Positions 7,736 to 16,812 of a stretch of DNA of 64,000 nt are shown piece after piece. This DNA is from Actinomycetota bacterium (GTDB lineage Bacteria; Actinomycetota; Geothermincolia; Geothermincolales; RBG-13-55-18). Each line of letters begins with the position of its first letter. Position 1 is the first letter of the stretch. The DNA lies in contig JACIXD010000002.1 of NCBI GenBank assembly GCA_014360645.1, positions 1 to 64,000 on the forward strand, read 5' to 3'. The notes under the pieces are model-generated. The model was given only the letters and a program-made list of their open reading frames with translations. It ran no database searches and was not told where the DNA came from. Made by a program: the position numbers and the translations under genes.

Positions 7736-9472
7736 CTATGTTTCGCAGTAGGGGGTGTCGCAGCCCTGGAGCCAGAGGTCCACGATCATGCTGAAGAGGA
7801 CCGGCACGTCAAGGTTGGCCTCGCGGTCCACCTGGGCGTCGATCACCGTCATCACTTCCGAGGCCGCCGCCTCCTCCAGTGCCGGCCTGATCTCGTCCGG
7901 GCTCTCCACCCGGATGCCGCGCGCTCCCATGGACTCCGCCAGCTTGTCCAGGCGCGTCTCCCCGAACTCCACCCCGCAGTATCTCTGTCCGAAGGCGGCA
8001 TGCTGCGCCCCCTTGATCATCCCCCAAGCGCTGTCGTTGGAGACGATGTCGATGATGGGCAGCTTGAGGCGTACGGCGGTCTCGATGTCCTGGCAGTTGA
8101 TCATGAACGAGCCGTCCCCGTGGAGCACGTAAACGGGGCGTTCGGGGTTGGCCATCTTGGCGCCCATGGCGAAGGGCAGCCCCACTCCCAGCTGCCCCGT
8201 GCCCTCGGCGAAGAGATAGGAACGGGGATGGTAGACCCTGCCGGCTATGTTCACCCACAGCGCGGTGTTGCCGCCGTCCATGACCATGATGCCGTCGCGC
8301 CCCAGGAACTCCACCGCCTCGCTGATGAGGCGCAGGGGATGGATGGGCCTGGCGTCCGAGCGAGCCATCTCCTCATATGCCTTGAGGGCCTGCTCCTCCA
8401 TCTCGCGGTATGCCGCCAGAAAGTCCCTCCCCTCTACCGGGGGGGTTGACTCCTTGACCCTGGCGATGATCTGGCGCAGGACCATCCTGGCGTCCCCCAC
8501 GATGCCCAGGTCGAACTGGCGGTTGAGCCCGATCACCCGGGGGTCGATGTCCACGTAGATGAACTTCTGCACCGCGGGGTCGCCCCACATATTCGGCTTG
8601 CCCCAGAAATCGAGCTCGGACATGGTGCATCCGACGTTCAGCACCACATCGGAGGAGGATTCCGCCATGATGGCCCCCATGCCCTTGGGCAGGAAGAGCA
8701 AGGGGTGGTCCTCGGGCAGGGTACCGCGCCCGGAAACGCTGGTGGTGACGGGAATCTGGAGATATTCCGCAAGCTCCCTCACCTCGTCCCAGGCCTTGGA
8801 GCGCATCACTCCCCCTCCGGCGTGGATGAGGGGCTTCTCCGCCGCCAACAGCATCTCCACCGCCCGGTCCACCGCCTCCGGGTCACCGCAGGGCTTCACC
8901 ATGGTGCGGTACCTCTCGGGAGGCAGGAACGTGTCCTCGTCCACCTCGCCGTTGGCGAAGAGCACGTCCACGTTGATGTCGAGGTGTACCGGGCCCGGCC
9001 GCCCGCTGACCGCTTCGCGGAAGGCCCACTGCACCATCTCCGCGATGCGGTCGAAGCGGTTCACCAGAGCGTTCCACTTGGTTATGGGTCGGAAGAGGTT
9101 TATCTGGTCCAGCTGCTGCTGCGACCCCTTGAAGGGATAGGAGCGGTTGGAATGGATCTGCGGGGTGATGACCACCATGGGTATGCTGTCGTTGTAGGCG
9201 GTGTAAACGCCGGTGACCAGGTTAACCGCCCCGGGACCCACGGTGCCCGTGCACACCCCCACCATGTCCGAGGTGCGCGAGACCGCGTCCGCCATGTGCG
9301 CCGCCACCGCCTCGTGGTGGGTCATGACGAACTCCATGCCGTTGGGGCGCCCCACCCGGGCGATGGCGTCCGTGAAAGTGCACAACTGCCCTCCCGGGAT
9401 GCCGAAGACCCAGCGCACTCCCTCCTTGAGCAGAGCCCTGACCAGCACTTCGCCGCCGTTCATCAATGCCAT
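7736..9472 (-). CDS. Thiamine-diphosphate-dependent enzyme, acetolactate synthase-like
   Basis: A 578-residue protein with the three-domain layout of the acetolactate synthase/benzoylformate decarboxylase group. The pyrimidine domain carries the activating glutamate E54 in THHEAVAA. The C-terminal domain has the cofactor motif GDGS (about 452-455) with the partner asparagine about 27 residues later (VSNDSAWG). It may make acetolactate or decarboxylate another 2-oxo acid. No small regulatory subunit (ilvN) or other ilv genes are adjacent, so a catabolic or specialised enzyme is as likely as IlvB. A GGAGGAGGGG site precedes the ATG. Confidence 0.82.
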   Translation of the reverse strand: MALMNGGEVLVRALLKEGVRWVFGIPGGQLCTFTDAIARVGRPNGMEFVMTHHEAVAAHMADAVSRTSDMVGVCTGTVGPGAVNLVTGVYTAYNDSIPMVVITPQIHSNRSYPFKGSQQQLDQINLFRPITKWNALVNRFDRIAEMVQWAFREAVSGRPGPVHLDINVDVLFANGEVDEDTFLPPERYRTMVKPCGDPEAVDRAVEMLLAAEKPLIHAGGGVMRSKAWDEVRELAEYLQIPVTTSVSGRGTLPEDHPLLFLPKGMGAIMAESSSDVVLNVGCTMSELDFWGKPNMWGDPAVQKFIYVDIDPRVIGLNRQFDLGIVGDARMVLRQIIARVKESTPPVEGRDFLAAYREMEEQALKAYEEMARSDARPIHPLRLISEAVEFLGRDGIMVMDGGNTALWVNIAGRVYHPRSYLFAEGTGQLGVGLPFAMGAKMANPERPVYVLHGDGSFMINCQDIETAVRLKLPIIDIVSNDSAWGMIKGAQHAAFGQRYCGVEFGETRLDKLAESMGARGIRVESPDEIRPALEEAAASEVMTVIDAQVDREANLDVPVLFSMIVDLWLQGCDTPYCET

Positions 9473-9654
9473 GGAAACCCCTCCTCCAGCCTCATGTACT
9501 ACCGTCTTTCACGCCTTCCCCTGTGCACCGCCGCCATACCCGCCCCCGATGCACGAGCGGAGCCCCGGAGACCGGTGTTTCCCGGGGCGGCGGCGATTAT
9601 CCGAACAGCGTTAGATTATCATCATCGTTCGCCGCGGTCAACGGCGCTTTCCCG

Positions 9655-10449
9655 TCACCTCCAGGCCACGAACTGCAGCCTGCGCGTGCGGAGCGACGGC
9701 CTTCCCAGCCCCCGCGCGTCATAGGCCTCCACCCCGCGGAAGCCGCGGCGGAGCGCCTCCCGCACCACGAACCCCTCCTCATATCCCCTTTCGCGGTGCA
9801 CCTCCACCACGCGGCCGCCGTCCTCCCCTTCGCACTCCATCCACAGGGTCGCGATGGCGTCGGCCTCGTCCCACCGGCTCGTCCAGCGCATGGCATTTCC
9901 TTCCACCTCGAAACACCATGTCTCGCTGTCGCATCCCTCGCGCAACTGCCATAACGTGTTGAGGTCGAAGAGGGCGTGACCTCCCTCCACGAGGGCGTCC
10001 CGGAACGCGCCCAGGGTCATGGACAGGTCCTCCTCCTCAAGGAGGTGGTTGAGGGCGTCGGTGGCGCAGATCAGCAGGGTGACGCGCCGGGGCAGGCACA
10101 GCCTTCTCATATCCTGCCTGAAGAACCTCACCCCTTCATGTCCCGCCGACGCGGCTCTCAGCATCCGGGGCTCGATATCGCACGCCAGCACCTCGGCGCC
10201 GCGCTGCGCCAGGTAGCGCGCCGCCAGCCCGGTACCGCAGGCCACGTCCGCGGTGAGAGAGGCGTCGATGGGAAAGAGGCGGCAGAGCCTCTCGAAATTC
10301 TCTCTCCACATATCGAAGGCGAAACGCCCCACCATGGCGTCGTACAGAGCGGCGGTACGGGAGTACGGCGGGACGGCCCTCGCCCCTTTCCAGGGCCCGG
10401 CCCCGAGCGCGCCGGTCCCCCCATCACGGCGGGCGCGCCCCTCCTTCAT
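9655..10449 (-). CDS. Class I SAM-dependent methyltransferase
   Basis: About 264 residues. Motif I is ADVACGTGLAARYL; the acidic residue that binds the ribose follows in LACDIEPRML. Motif IV-like LLICATDALNHLL and the motif after it (LVEGGHALFDLN) fit small-molecule methyltransferases of the ubiquinone/sarcosine type. The substrate cannot be inferred. I prefer the ATG at 10449, preceded by GAGAGG, over 10476. It is downstream of a flavodoxin-like reductase gene on the same strand. Confidence 0.8.
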   Translation of the reverse strand: MKEGRARRDGGTGALGAGPWKGARAVPPYSRTAALYDAMVGRFAFDMWRENFERLCRLFPIDASLTADVACGTGLAARYLAQRGAEVLACDIEPRMLRAASAGHEGVRFFRQDMRRLCLPRRVTLLICATDALNHLLEEEDLSMTLGAFRDALVEGGHALFDLNTLWQLREGCDSETWCFEVEGNAMRWTSRWDEADAIATLWMECEGEDGGRVVEVHRERGYEEGFVVREALRRGFRGVEAYDARGLGRPSLRTRRLQFVAWR

Positions 10450-10542
10450 CCTCTCTTCCTCTCCCTTCATCTCCATAGACGGCCGACGCGGGCTTGACTC
10501 GAGATTCCCGCCGTCCGGCCAGGCGTGGCGCGGCCGGAGGGG

Positions 10543-11133
10543 TCAGGAACGCGGGCGCAGCGAGCGTCCGAGCTCGCGGGCTCCCTCGAGCGCTCCCTCC
10601 ACCTCCCTTATCCTCCCCGCCTCGTCAACGCCCGCGAAGGTGAGGGAGGTCCAATCGCCCACGCGGATCATGTAGAAGAAATAGGCCATCACCGGTCGCG
10701 TGCAATCGAAGGTCTGCGGTTTGTCCCTTCCGCAGCAGGAGAGGAAGAAACCCCTCCTCAACGCCGCACGCTCAGGCTCCACCAGCTCCCGTCCCAGGAC
10801 GTAGCGGGCGGACCAGAAGCGCTGGCAGCGGTCTATGAGGGCCTTGGCCTGCGCGCAGATGTTCATGGAGAAGATGGGCGCGGCCATGGCCACCGCTTCG
10901 GCTCCCAGCAGGTGGGGATAGATCTCCTGCATGTCGTCTTTCTGCACGCACTCGCCGTCCCTGAAGCAGGCATTGCACGCCCGACAGGGGCGCAGGTCCA
11001 TGTCCGCCACGCGGAAGGCCCTTACCTCCAGTCCCGCCTCCCCTGCCCCCTCCGAAAGGGCGTCCAGAAGCAGTGAGGTGTTGCCGTTTCTGCGCGGGCT
11101 GGTGTACAGCGCCAGCAGATATTCTCCCTCCAT
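10543..11133 (-). CDS. Flavodoxin-family NAD(P)H-dependent FMN reductase, iron-sulfur flavoprotein type
   Basis: A 196-residue flavodoxin-fold protein. The FMN phosphate loop is YTSPRRNGNTSLLL. Residues about 48-62 hold a cysteine cluster (CRACNACFRDGEC), as in archaeal and clostridial iron-sulfur flavoproteins, although the spacing here may bind a cluster or be a disulfide/thiol site. APIFSMN matches the second FMN loop of the family. It probably reduces quinones, aromatic or other small acceptors in the cytosol. The ATG at 11133 follows a GGGG/GGAG stretch. Confidence 0.82.
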   Translation of the reverse strand: MEGEYLLALYTSPRRNGNTSLLLDALSEGAGEAGLEVRAFRVADMDLRPCRACNACFRDGECVQKDDMQEIYPHLLGAEAVAMAAPIFSMNICAQAKALIDRCQRFWSARYVLGRELVEPERAALRRGFFLSCCGRDKPQTFDCTRPVMAYFFYMIRVGDWTSLTFAGVDEAGRIREVEGALEGARELGRSLRPRS

Positions 11134-11190
11134 CTCCAGCCCCTTTCCGCCTTCGCGGCCGCCTCTCCCCTGCGTCCTCCTCCGCTTGCA

Positions 11191-11898
11191 TCAGCCCACG
11201 GGACGGGAGAGGTCCGAGAGCAGGCGGCCGAGGTCGTCGATCTTCATACGCACCCTCTGGTACTGGCGGCGGCGCTCATCAAGCCTTGCCTGCAGGCCCT
11301 CTATCTCCTCCAGGAGCGCCGCGGCCTCCGTCTCCAGGTCCCTCAGCTCCAGACGTGCCGCCTCGATGCGCCTGCCCCGCGCTATGGCCGAGGCGATGAG
11401 CCGGGTGAGGGCGTTCAGGAGAAAGAGGTCCAGCTCGTCGAACGCGCGGTCCCTGCGCGTGTTGAGGTTGAGGACCCCGAGGAGCTCTCCTTCCTCTACG
11501 ATGGGCACGCTCAGGGCATCCGTCACCTTGCGCCGCGTACGCAGGCGGGGGTCCAGGAGGTCGTCCAGAAGGAGCATGCCCTCGCGCCTCTCCGCCACCA
11601 GCCCCGCGATGCCCTCCCCCACCCTGCGCTCCGCCTTCTCCACCACCTCGCGGCGCAGGCCGAAGGAGGCCTTTATCCTCAGGGTGTCACCTCTCGGCGG
11701 GTCGATGAGCATGATGGATCCCGAGGTGGCCCCCATTACCTCCACCGCCCCCTCCAGGATCCTCTGCAGGAACTCCGGCAGGCTGGTAAAGGAGACGATC
11801 TCCTCGTTCAGCTTCCATACCAGCTCGAGCTCCTTGATCTTCTCGCGGTAGCGGTCCTCGTCCCTTCCTCTCTTCTCTCTCTTCTCCTCCCCGACCAT
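11191..11898 (-). CDS. GAF-domain sensor protein with C-terminal coiled coil
   Basis: About 235 residues from ATG 11898 (the frame is open to 11979). A short charged N-terminal helix leads into a GAF domain, residues about 30-175, with GSIMLIDPPRGDTLRIKASFG, GEGIAGLVAERRE, and LSVPIVEEGELLGVLNLN. The last 60 residues are a charged coiled coil (ARLELRDLETEAAALLEEI). There is no kinase, cyclase or DNA-binding output domain, so it probably signals by partner binding. The ligand is unknown. No two-component gene is adjacent. Confidence 0.82.
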   Translation of the reverse strand: MVGEEKREKRGRDEDRYREKIKELELVWKLNEEIVSFTSLPEFLQRILEGAVEVMGATSGSIMLIDPPRGDTLRIKASFGLRREVVEKAERRVGEGIAGLVAERREGMLLLDDLLDPRLRTRRKVTDALSVPIVEEGELLGVLNLNTRRDRAFDELDLFLLNALTRLIASAIARGRRIEAARLELRDLETEAAALLEEIEGLQARLDERRRQYQRVRMKIDDLGRLLSDLSRPVG

Positions 11899-12129
11899 GA
11901 CGCACCCCCGAAACCCGAGAACTCCCGACGCCGCCGGCCGCGCCTGCACACCCCTCACACCACGCCCGTCGACGCGCAAAAGCTCGCACGCAACCGTAAA
12001 ACCGGCCCCGCTCCCCTCATCCGGAACGCCTCCGACAGCCCTCGCTCCATCCCGGGAGCCGACCGCGCGTCGCCCGCCTTGCGCCCTTTTCCCCTTTCCG
12101 GCCTTGTTACGGCTCTCCCGCCTCGGCGC

Positions 12130-12936
12130 TCAGGTCGCGTCCCCCTCGGCGAGGCGGCGTTCCGCGATCAGCGCCGCTCCCAGTGCCCCGATAACCTGCG
12201 GGTCCACGCCCAGGCCCTTAACCTCCATCCCTAACTTCTCCTCCAAGGCCGCGACAAGCCCACGGTTCTTCGCGCAACCCCCCGACACAGTGACCTCCTC
12301 CTCCAGCCCCACCTTGCGCGCCAGGGAGGCTAGCCGTGCGGCTATGGCCTCGTTTATCCCCGCGGCGATGTCCGCGATGTCCACCCCTTCATTGAGGAGG
12401 GTGATGACCTCCGACTCCGCGAATACGCTGCACTGGCTGGTTATCCGCGCCGGGCTGGCGGAGCGCAGGGAGAGCTCTGACAGCTCCTCCAGCGACAGCT
12501 CCAGCACCCTCGCCATGGCCTCGAAGAATCTCCCTGTCCCCGCGGCACACTTGTCGTTCATGGCGAAGTCCACCACCTTTCCGGCGGGGCTGAGGCGGAT
12601 CACCTTGCAGTCCTGTCCTCCGATGTCGATGAGGGTGCGGTCCGCGGGGTTGAGGTGGAAGGCCCCCAGTCCGTGGCAGGTAATCTCCGAGACGTTCTCG
12701 GATGCAAAAGGGATGCGCACCCGGCCGTAACCCGTGCCCACGATATAGGCGGGCTCCACGTCCTTTTCCAGGCCGGCGTTCTCGAGCGCCTCTTCCAGCG
12801 CCGTTCGCGCCGTGACCTCCGGCCTCACCGCGCAGGGCACGATGGAATATCCCAGCACCTCACCTCCACACATGAGCAGGGCCTTCCCAGTGGTGGAGCC
12901 CACGTCGCATCCGCATACCAGCCGCGCCTCGCCCAT
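12130..12936 (-). CDS. BcrAD/BadFG-type ATPase: activator of a 2-hydroxyacyl-CoA dehydratase-like enzyme
   Basis: A 268-residue ASKHA-fold ATPase. The phosphate-1 motif is CDVGSTTGKALL and phosphate-2 is LIDIGGQDCKVI. The bridging [4Fe-4S] ligands are the cysteines in NDKCAAGTG and SQCSVFAESE, the residues used by HgdC-type activators at the dimer interface. Such proteins inject one electron with ATP into 2-hydroxyacyl-CoA dehydratases or benzoyl-CoA reductases and are oxygen-sensitive. No dehydratase A/B genes are adjacent here, so the partner is encoded elsewhere. GGAG and GAGAGG precede the ATG. Confidence 0.9.
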   Translation of the reverse strand: MGEARLVCGCDVGSTTGKALLMCGGEVLGYSIVPCAVRPEVTARTALEEALENAGLEKDVEPAYIVGTGYGRVRIPFASENVSEITCHGLGAFHLNPADRTLIDIGGQDCKVIRLSPAGKVVDFAMNDKCAAGTGRFFEAMARVLELSLEELSELSLRSASPARITSQCSVFAESEVITLLNEGVDIADIAAGINEAIAARLASLARKVGLEEEVTVSGGCAKNRGLVAALEEKLGMEVKGLGVDPQVIGALGAALIAERRLAEGDAT

Positions 12937-13134
12937 CTTCCTCTCCGCTCCTTCCCTCGCCCACGCCTCGCCCCGCCTACGCCCGGTGATATTCTACCAG
13001 AAGGCGAGCCCGCTCCGGCCGCCCCGCGTGAGCCGCTCATGTCATGCCGGGATGCTATGATGCTCTTCGGCGAAGGATAAACGACGGTCGGGTGGAAATC
13101 AGGTAAAGAGAAGAGATATCAGCCGGGAGGCGCC

Positions 13135-13797
13135 ATGGACGTGACCTATATAGAGGCCAGGGATCTGCCGGACGCGTGGTTCCAGTGCGTGTACAACATC
13201 TTCGAGAAAGGGCGGGAGTACCGTATCGACCGCGGGAGTTTCAAGGGCAGCCACCGCAAGGAATACGACTTCGTGGTGGTGAGGATAAGGTATCCGGAGA
13301 CCCGCCCTCTCATCCCGGACATACCGCCGGGGATCGGCCTCCCGCCTCCCACGGACATGGAATACGTGCACGAATACCTGGAGAAGCTGTGTTCCTCCAC
13401 CTCCAAGGCGGACAACGAGGATTACACCTACGGCATGTACCTAGAGCACCAGATAGCCGAGGTGATCCGCATCTACCGCGAGGAGGGATTCGGCACCAAC
13501 CAGGCGTGTATGGCGGTGTGCGACCCGGATGCCATCTACCTCGAGGACCCGCCGTGCCTGCGGCAGATAGACACCCGCATCTTCCCCGAGGAGCGCAAGC
13601 TGCATTTCGTGGTCTATTTCCGCTCCTGGGACCTCTGGGCGGGATTCCCCAGCAACCTCGCGGGCATCCAGCTCCTCAAGGAATACATGGCGGAGGAGAT
13701 CGGGGTGGAGCCCGGTGAGACCATCGCCCTCTCCAAGGGCATGCACCTCTATGACTACGCCTGGGATATCGCCAGGATCAGGTTGGGCAGGTCCTGA
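13135..13797 (+). CDS. thyA: Thymidylate synthase, short archaeal-type (putative)
   Basis: A 220-residue protein whose C-terminal half matches thymidylate synthase signatures. C141 in DPPCLRQID is the expected nucleophile. R163-S-W-D (FRSWDLW) matches the RSxD dUMP-phosphate/ring motif, FPSNLAGIQLL the N-binding helix, and KGMHLYDYA the conserved histidine-tyrosine segment. The length and spacing resemble the archaeal ThyA described in methanogens rather than the 264-residue bacterial enzyme. It would make dTMP from dUMP in the cytosol. A GGGAGG site lies 5 bases before the ATG. The family call is good; activity is inferred. Confidence 0.75.
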   Translation: MDVTYIEARDLPDAWFQCVYNIFEKGREYRIDRGSFKGSHRKEYDFVVVRIRYPETRPLIPDIPPGIGLPPPTDMEYVHEYLEKLCSSTSKADNEDYTYGMYLEHQIAEVIRIYREEGFGTNQACMAVCDPDAIYLEDPPCLRQIDTRIFPEERKLHFVVYFRSWDLWAGFPSNLAGIQLLKEYMAEEIGVEPGETIALSKGMHLYDYAWDIARIRLGRS

Positions 13798-14108
13798 GAG
13801 GCTACGGAAAATCCCCCGGGCACCCCGTCAAGATGAGGCGTGATCGGTTTGACCCCACGTCCGCTTGGCAGCAGGCGCACGGGACGGATGTGCGGCGTCT
13901 ACCCCACTCAAGGAGTAAGGACAGCTTTATATATAACGTCCTGTCTGCATATCCGCCCCGCCGCCGACCCTCCCTCGGGTCGACACCTCCGCCGAGATCG
14001 GACTCTTGTTGCCGTGTGCTTCATCGTTATATACGCCCCCATGCGCTTCCTTTATAATGTTTTAACAATACGGTAAGGAGCCGCGCCGTCTCTGCCGTTA
14101 CGCGCGGC
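13798..14108. other. Intergenic region with a candidate promoter
   Basis: The gap precedes the aminotransferase gene. A perfect TATAAT occurs at 14053-14058, with TATACG (weak) 17 bases upstream, in the plus orientation. It predicts transcription from about 14065. Short open frames here (13833-14076) have no ribosome site and are not called. Confidence 0.4.
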
Positions 14109-15470
14109 TTGAGAGACGGGTATCTGTGCGCACCATCACGGGAGGTGTTGACCATCGATCCGCTGGCCATAGAGCTCAACGAGATCATCCGCGAGAACGC
14201 TCCCGCGACCTACCAGGCGCTTTCCGCCCTGGGACGGGAGCTCTATTTCCCCCGCGGCATCCTGACCCAGACCGCGGAGGCCAAGATATCCGCCTACCGC
14301 TATAACGCCACTATAGGCATCGCCACCCAGGACGGCAAGCCACTGTACCTGCGCAGCCTGCGCAAATATGTCAAGCGGCTGAAGCCCGAGGAGACCTTTC
14401 CCTACGCCCCCACCACGGGCAAGATGGAGTTGCGCAAGCTCTGGCGCGAGCACCAGGTGGAGCTCAACCCCGACCTCTCCTCGACGAGCTTCTCCCTGCC
14501 CATCGTCACCAACGGCCTCACCCACGGCCTGAGCATCTTCGCCGACCTCTTCTGCGACGCGGGAGACGTCCTCCTCCTGCCCGACAAGATGTGGGGCAAC
14601 TACCGCATGGTCTTCGGGGTGCGGCGGGGAGCCGATATCCGCACCTACCCGTTCTTCTCGCCGGAAGGCGGACTGCACGTCGAGGCCTTCCGGGAGACCC
14701 TGTTGCGCTTCCGGGACCGCAGCAAGGTGCTGGTGCTCTTCAACTTCCCCAACAACCCCACGGGATACTCCCCATATCCCGATGAGGCCCGGGCCCTCGC
14801 CGAGGCCGTCTGGGAGGCCGCAGAGGCGGGCGCCAACATAGCCGCCTGTGTGGACGACGCCTACACGGGCCTGTTCTACGATGACCGTGCCTACAAACAG
14901 TCCCTCTTTTCCCTGCTGGCCGAGTCCCACCCGCGCGTCACCGCCGTCAAGGTCGACGGCCCCACCAAGGAGGACTACGTATGGGGCTTTCGACTCGGCT
15001 TCATCTCCTTCTCCATCGCGGGAGGAGGAGACCACGAATCCGTCTACGAGGCCCTGGAGAGCAAGGTGGGAGGGCTCATCCGGGGCACCATATCCAAGAG
15101 CTCCACTCCATCCCAGTCCCTGCTCATCCGCGGATTCCGGTCGCCTGGCTACCGGGAGGAGAAGAAGGAGAAATTCGAGCTGCTCCGCGAGCGCTACCTG
15201 GAGATCAAGAGAGTGGCGGAAAGCCCGCGCTACGCCGATGCCTTCATCCCATACCCCTTCAATGCCGGTTACTTCATGTGCCTGCGGCTGCTGCGCACCG
15301 ACGCGGAGAGGCTGCGCCGGCATCTCCTGGACGCCTACGGCGTAGGGACCATTTCCATCGGGGAGAGCGACCTGCGCATCGCCTACTCCTGCCTGGAGCG
15401 GGAGCAGATAGGAGACCTCTTTGATATACTTTACAGAGCCGTCAAGGACCTCGACGAGAAAGACGCCTGA
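14109..15470 (+). CDS. PLP-dependent aminotransferase, class I/II
   Basis: A fold-type I aminotransferase of about 450 residues. NFPNNPTGY is the PLP-ring/carboxylate motif, DDAYTGLFY holds the aspartate that pairs with the pyridine nitrogen, and the lysine in KVDGPTKEDYVWGFRLGF is the expected Schiff-base residue. A second lysine region around GTISKSSTPSQS is also characteristic. The start is uncertain: TTG at 14109 lacks a ribosome site, while GGGAGG at 14140-14145 is too close to TTG 14148. It lies 16 bases before the homocitrate-synthase-like gene, suggesting that the product 2-oxo acid is transaminated by this enzyme. Confidence 0.85.
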   Translation: MRDGYLCAPSREVLTIDPLAIELNEIIRENAPATYQALSALGRELYFPRGILTQTAEAKISAYRYNATIGIATQDGKPLYLRSLRKYVKRLKPEETFPYAPTTGKMELRKLWREHQVELNPDLSSTSFSLPIVTNGLTHGLSIFADLFCDAGDVLLLPDKMWGNYRMVFGVRRGADIRTYPFFSPEGGLHVEAFRETLLRFRDRSKVLVLFNFPNNPTGYSPYPDEARALAEAVWEAAEAGANIAACVDDAYTGLFYDDRAYKQSLFSLLAESHPRVTAVKVDGPTKEDYVWGFRLGFISFSIAGGGDHESVYEALESKVGGLIRGTISKSSTPSQSLLIRGFRSPGYREEKKEKFELLRERYLEIKRVAESPRYADAFIPYPFNAGYFMCLRLLRTDAERLRRHLLDAYGVGTISIGESDLRIAYSCLEREQIGDLFDILYRAVKDLDEKDA

Positions 15471-15486
15471 GATCCGGAGGGTATAG

Positions 15487-16812
15487 ATGTCTCGATCCGG
15501 AACGCCCGGAACCGGCGCAGCCGGAGGCTCCGGGGACAACAAAAAGATATATATCGTGGACGTGACCAACCGGGACGGAGTCCAGACCTCCCGCCTGGGG
15601 CTGGCCAAGCTGGAGAAGACTATCATCAACATGCTCCTGGACGAGATGGGGATATGGCAGAGCGAGTTCGGCTTCCCCACAACGCGCCACGAGGTAAATT
15701 ACCTGCGGGCCAACCTGGAGCTGGTTGAGATGGGGGCCATCCACCACACCCGCCTTTCGGGGTGGGTGCGCGCCATACCCGAAGACGTGGCCCTGGCGCG
15801 TGAGCTGGTCCCCGAGCTGAAACATATCAACGTATCCATCTCCACCAGCGACCAGATGATCCGGGGAAAGTGGAACGGCCGCTACGGCTTCGAGGACGTG
15901 GTGCGCATGATGTGCGATGCCCTGGACGCCGCCGCCGATCTCGGCTTCGTGGACGTGGGCGTGAACGCCGAGGACGCCTCCCGCACCTCCGACCAGCACC
16001 TCATCGCCTTCGCGCAGGCTGCAAGGGAGCACGGAGCGGTGCGCCTCCGTTACTGCGACACCCTGGGCTTCAACGACCCCTTCACCATCTACGACCGTAT
16101 CAGGTTGCTGGCCGAGGAGTCGGGCATCGACATCGAGCTGCACTGCCACAACGACCTGGGCATGGCCGTGGCCTGTTCGGTCTGCGGCGCCAGGGGGGCG
16201 CTGGACGGCGGGGTGAACGCCTTTATCAACACCACCATCAACGGCATGGGGGAGCGGGCCGGAAACGCCGACCTGGTCTCCGTGATCCTGGCCATCAAGA
16301 AATCGTCCCTTTTCGACGGCGAGGACGTGCTGGACGACTCCATCAACCTCATGGCCGCCTGGAAGACGGCGAAATACGCCTCCTATGCCTTCGGCGTCCC
16401 CATCCCCATCAACCAGCCCGGCGTGGGCGACAACGCCTTCGCCCACGAATCCGGCATCCATGCCGACGGGGCCCTGAAGAGCCGGCGCAACTACGAGCTT
16501 TACGACTACGAGGAGCTGGGACGGGGAGAACCGGAGATCATCGAGACCGGACGCAACATCACCCTCGGCGAGTACTCGGGCATCAAGGGTTTTCGCAACG
16601 TCTACGAGAAGCTGGAGGTGGAGTTCCAGTCCGACGAAGAGGCCAGGGATATCCTCGAACTGGTGAGATACGCCAACGTCTCCACCCAGAAGCCGCTGGT
16701 CGAGGACGAGCTGCTCTTCATCGCGCGCTATCCGCAGCAGGCGCGCAAGATCCTCACCCTGGACCCTTCCCACGTGAAGATAAACCGCAACCTCCAGGAG
16801 GGGATAGCATGA
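15487..16812 (+). CDS. Homocitrate synthase / 2-isopropylmalate synthase family enzyme (DRE-TIM metallolyase)
   Basis: A 441-residue Claisen-condensing enzyme using acetyl-CoA and a 2-oxo acid. The N-terminal motif is DVTNRDGVQ (residues 25-33), with Asn instead of the usual Leu of TLRDG. The metal ligands are H219 and H221 in HCHNDLG, and FAHESGIHADG is the second family signature. It lacks the C-terminal LeuA regulatory domain, and its length suits homocitrate or citramalate-type synthases. GGAGGG precedes the ATG. It is co-transcribed with an aminotransferase and a small downstream gene (ATGA overlap). The exact substrate is unknown. Confidence 0.85.
   Translation: MSRSGTPGTGAAGGSGDNKKIYIVDVTNRDGVQTSRLGLAKLEKTIINMLLDEMGIWQSEFGFPTTRHEVNYLRANLELVEMGAIHHTRLSGWVRAIPEDVALARELVPELKHINVSISTSDQMIRGKWNGRYGFEDVVRMMCDALDAAADLGFVDVGVNAEDASRTSDQHLIAFAQAAREHGAVRLRYCDTLGFNDPFTIYDRIRLLAEESGIDIELHCHNDLGMAVACSVCGARGALDGGVNAFINTTINGMGERAGNADLVSVILAIKKSSLFDGEDVLDDSINLMAAWKTAKYASYAFGVPIPINQPGVGDNAFAHESGIHADGALKSRRNYELYDYEELGRGEPEIIETGRNITLGEYSGIKGFRNVYEKLEVEFQSDEEARDILELVRYANVSTQKPLVEDELLFIARYPQQARKILTLDPSHVKINRNLQEGIA

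Noticed and set aside
15870-16808. Long upstream extension of the 133-aa gene inside the synthase
   Set aside because: The extension is the +1 shadow of the synthase, rich in Arg and Gly; only the ATGA overlap gives a sensible start.
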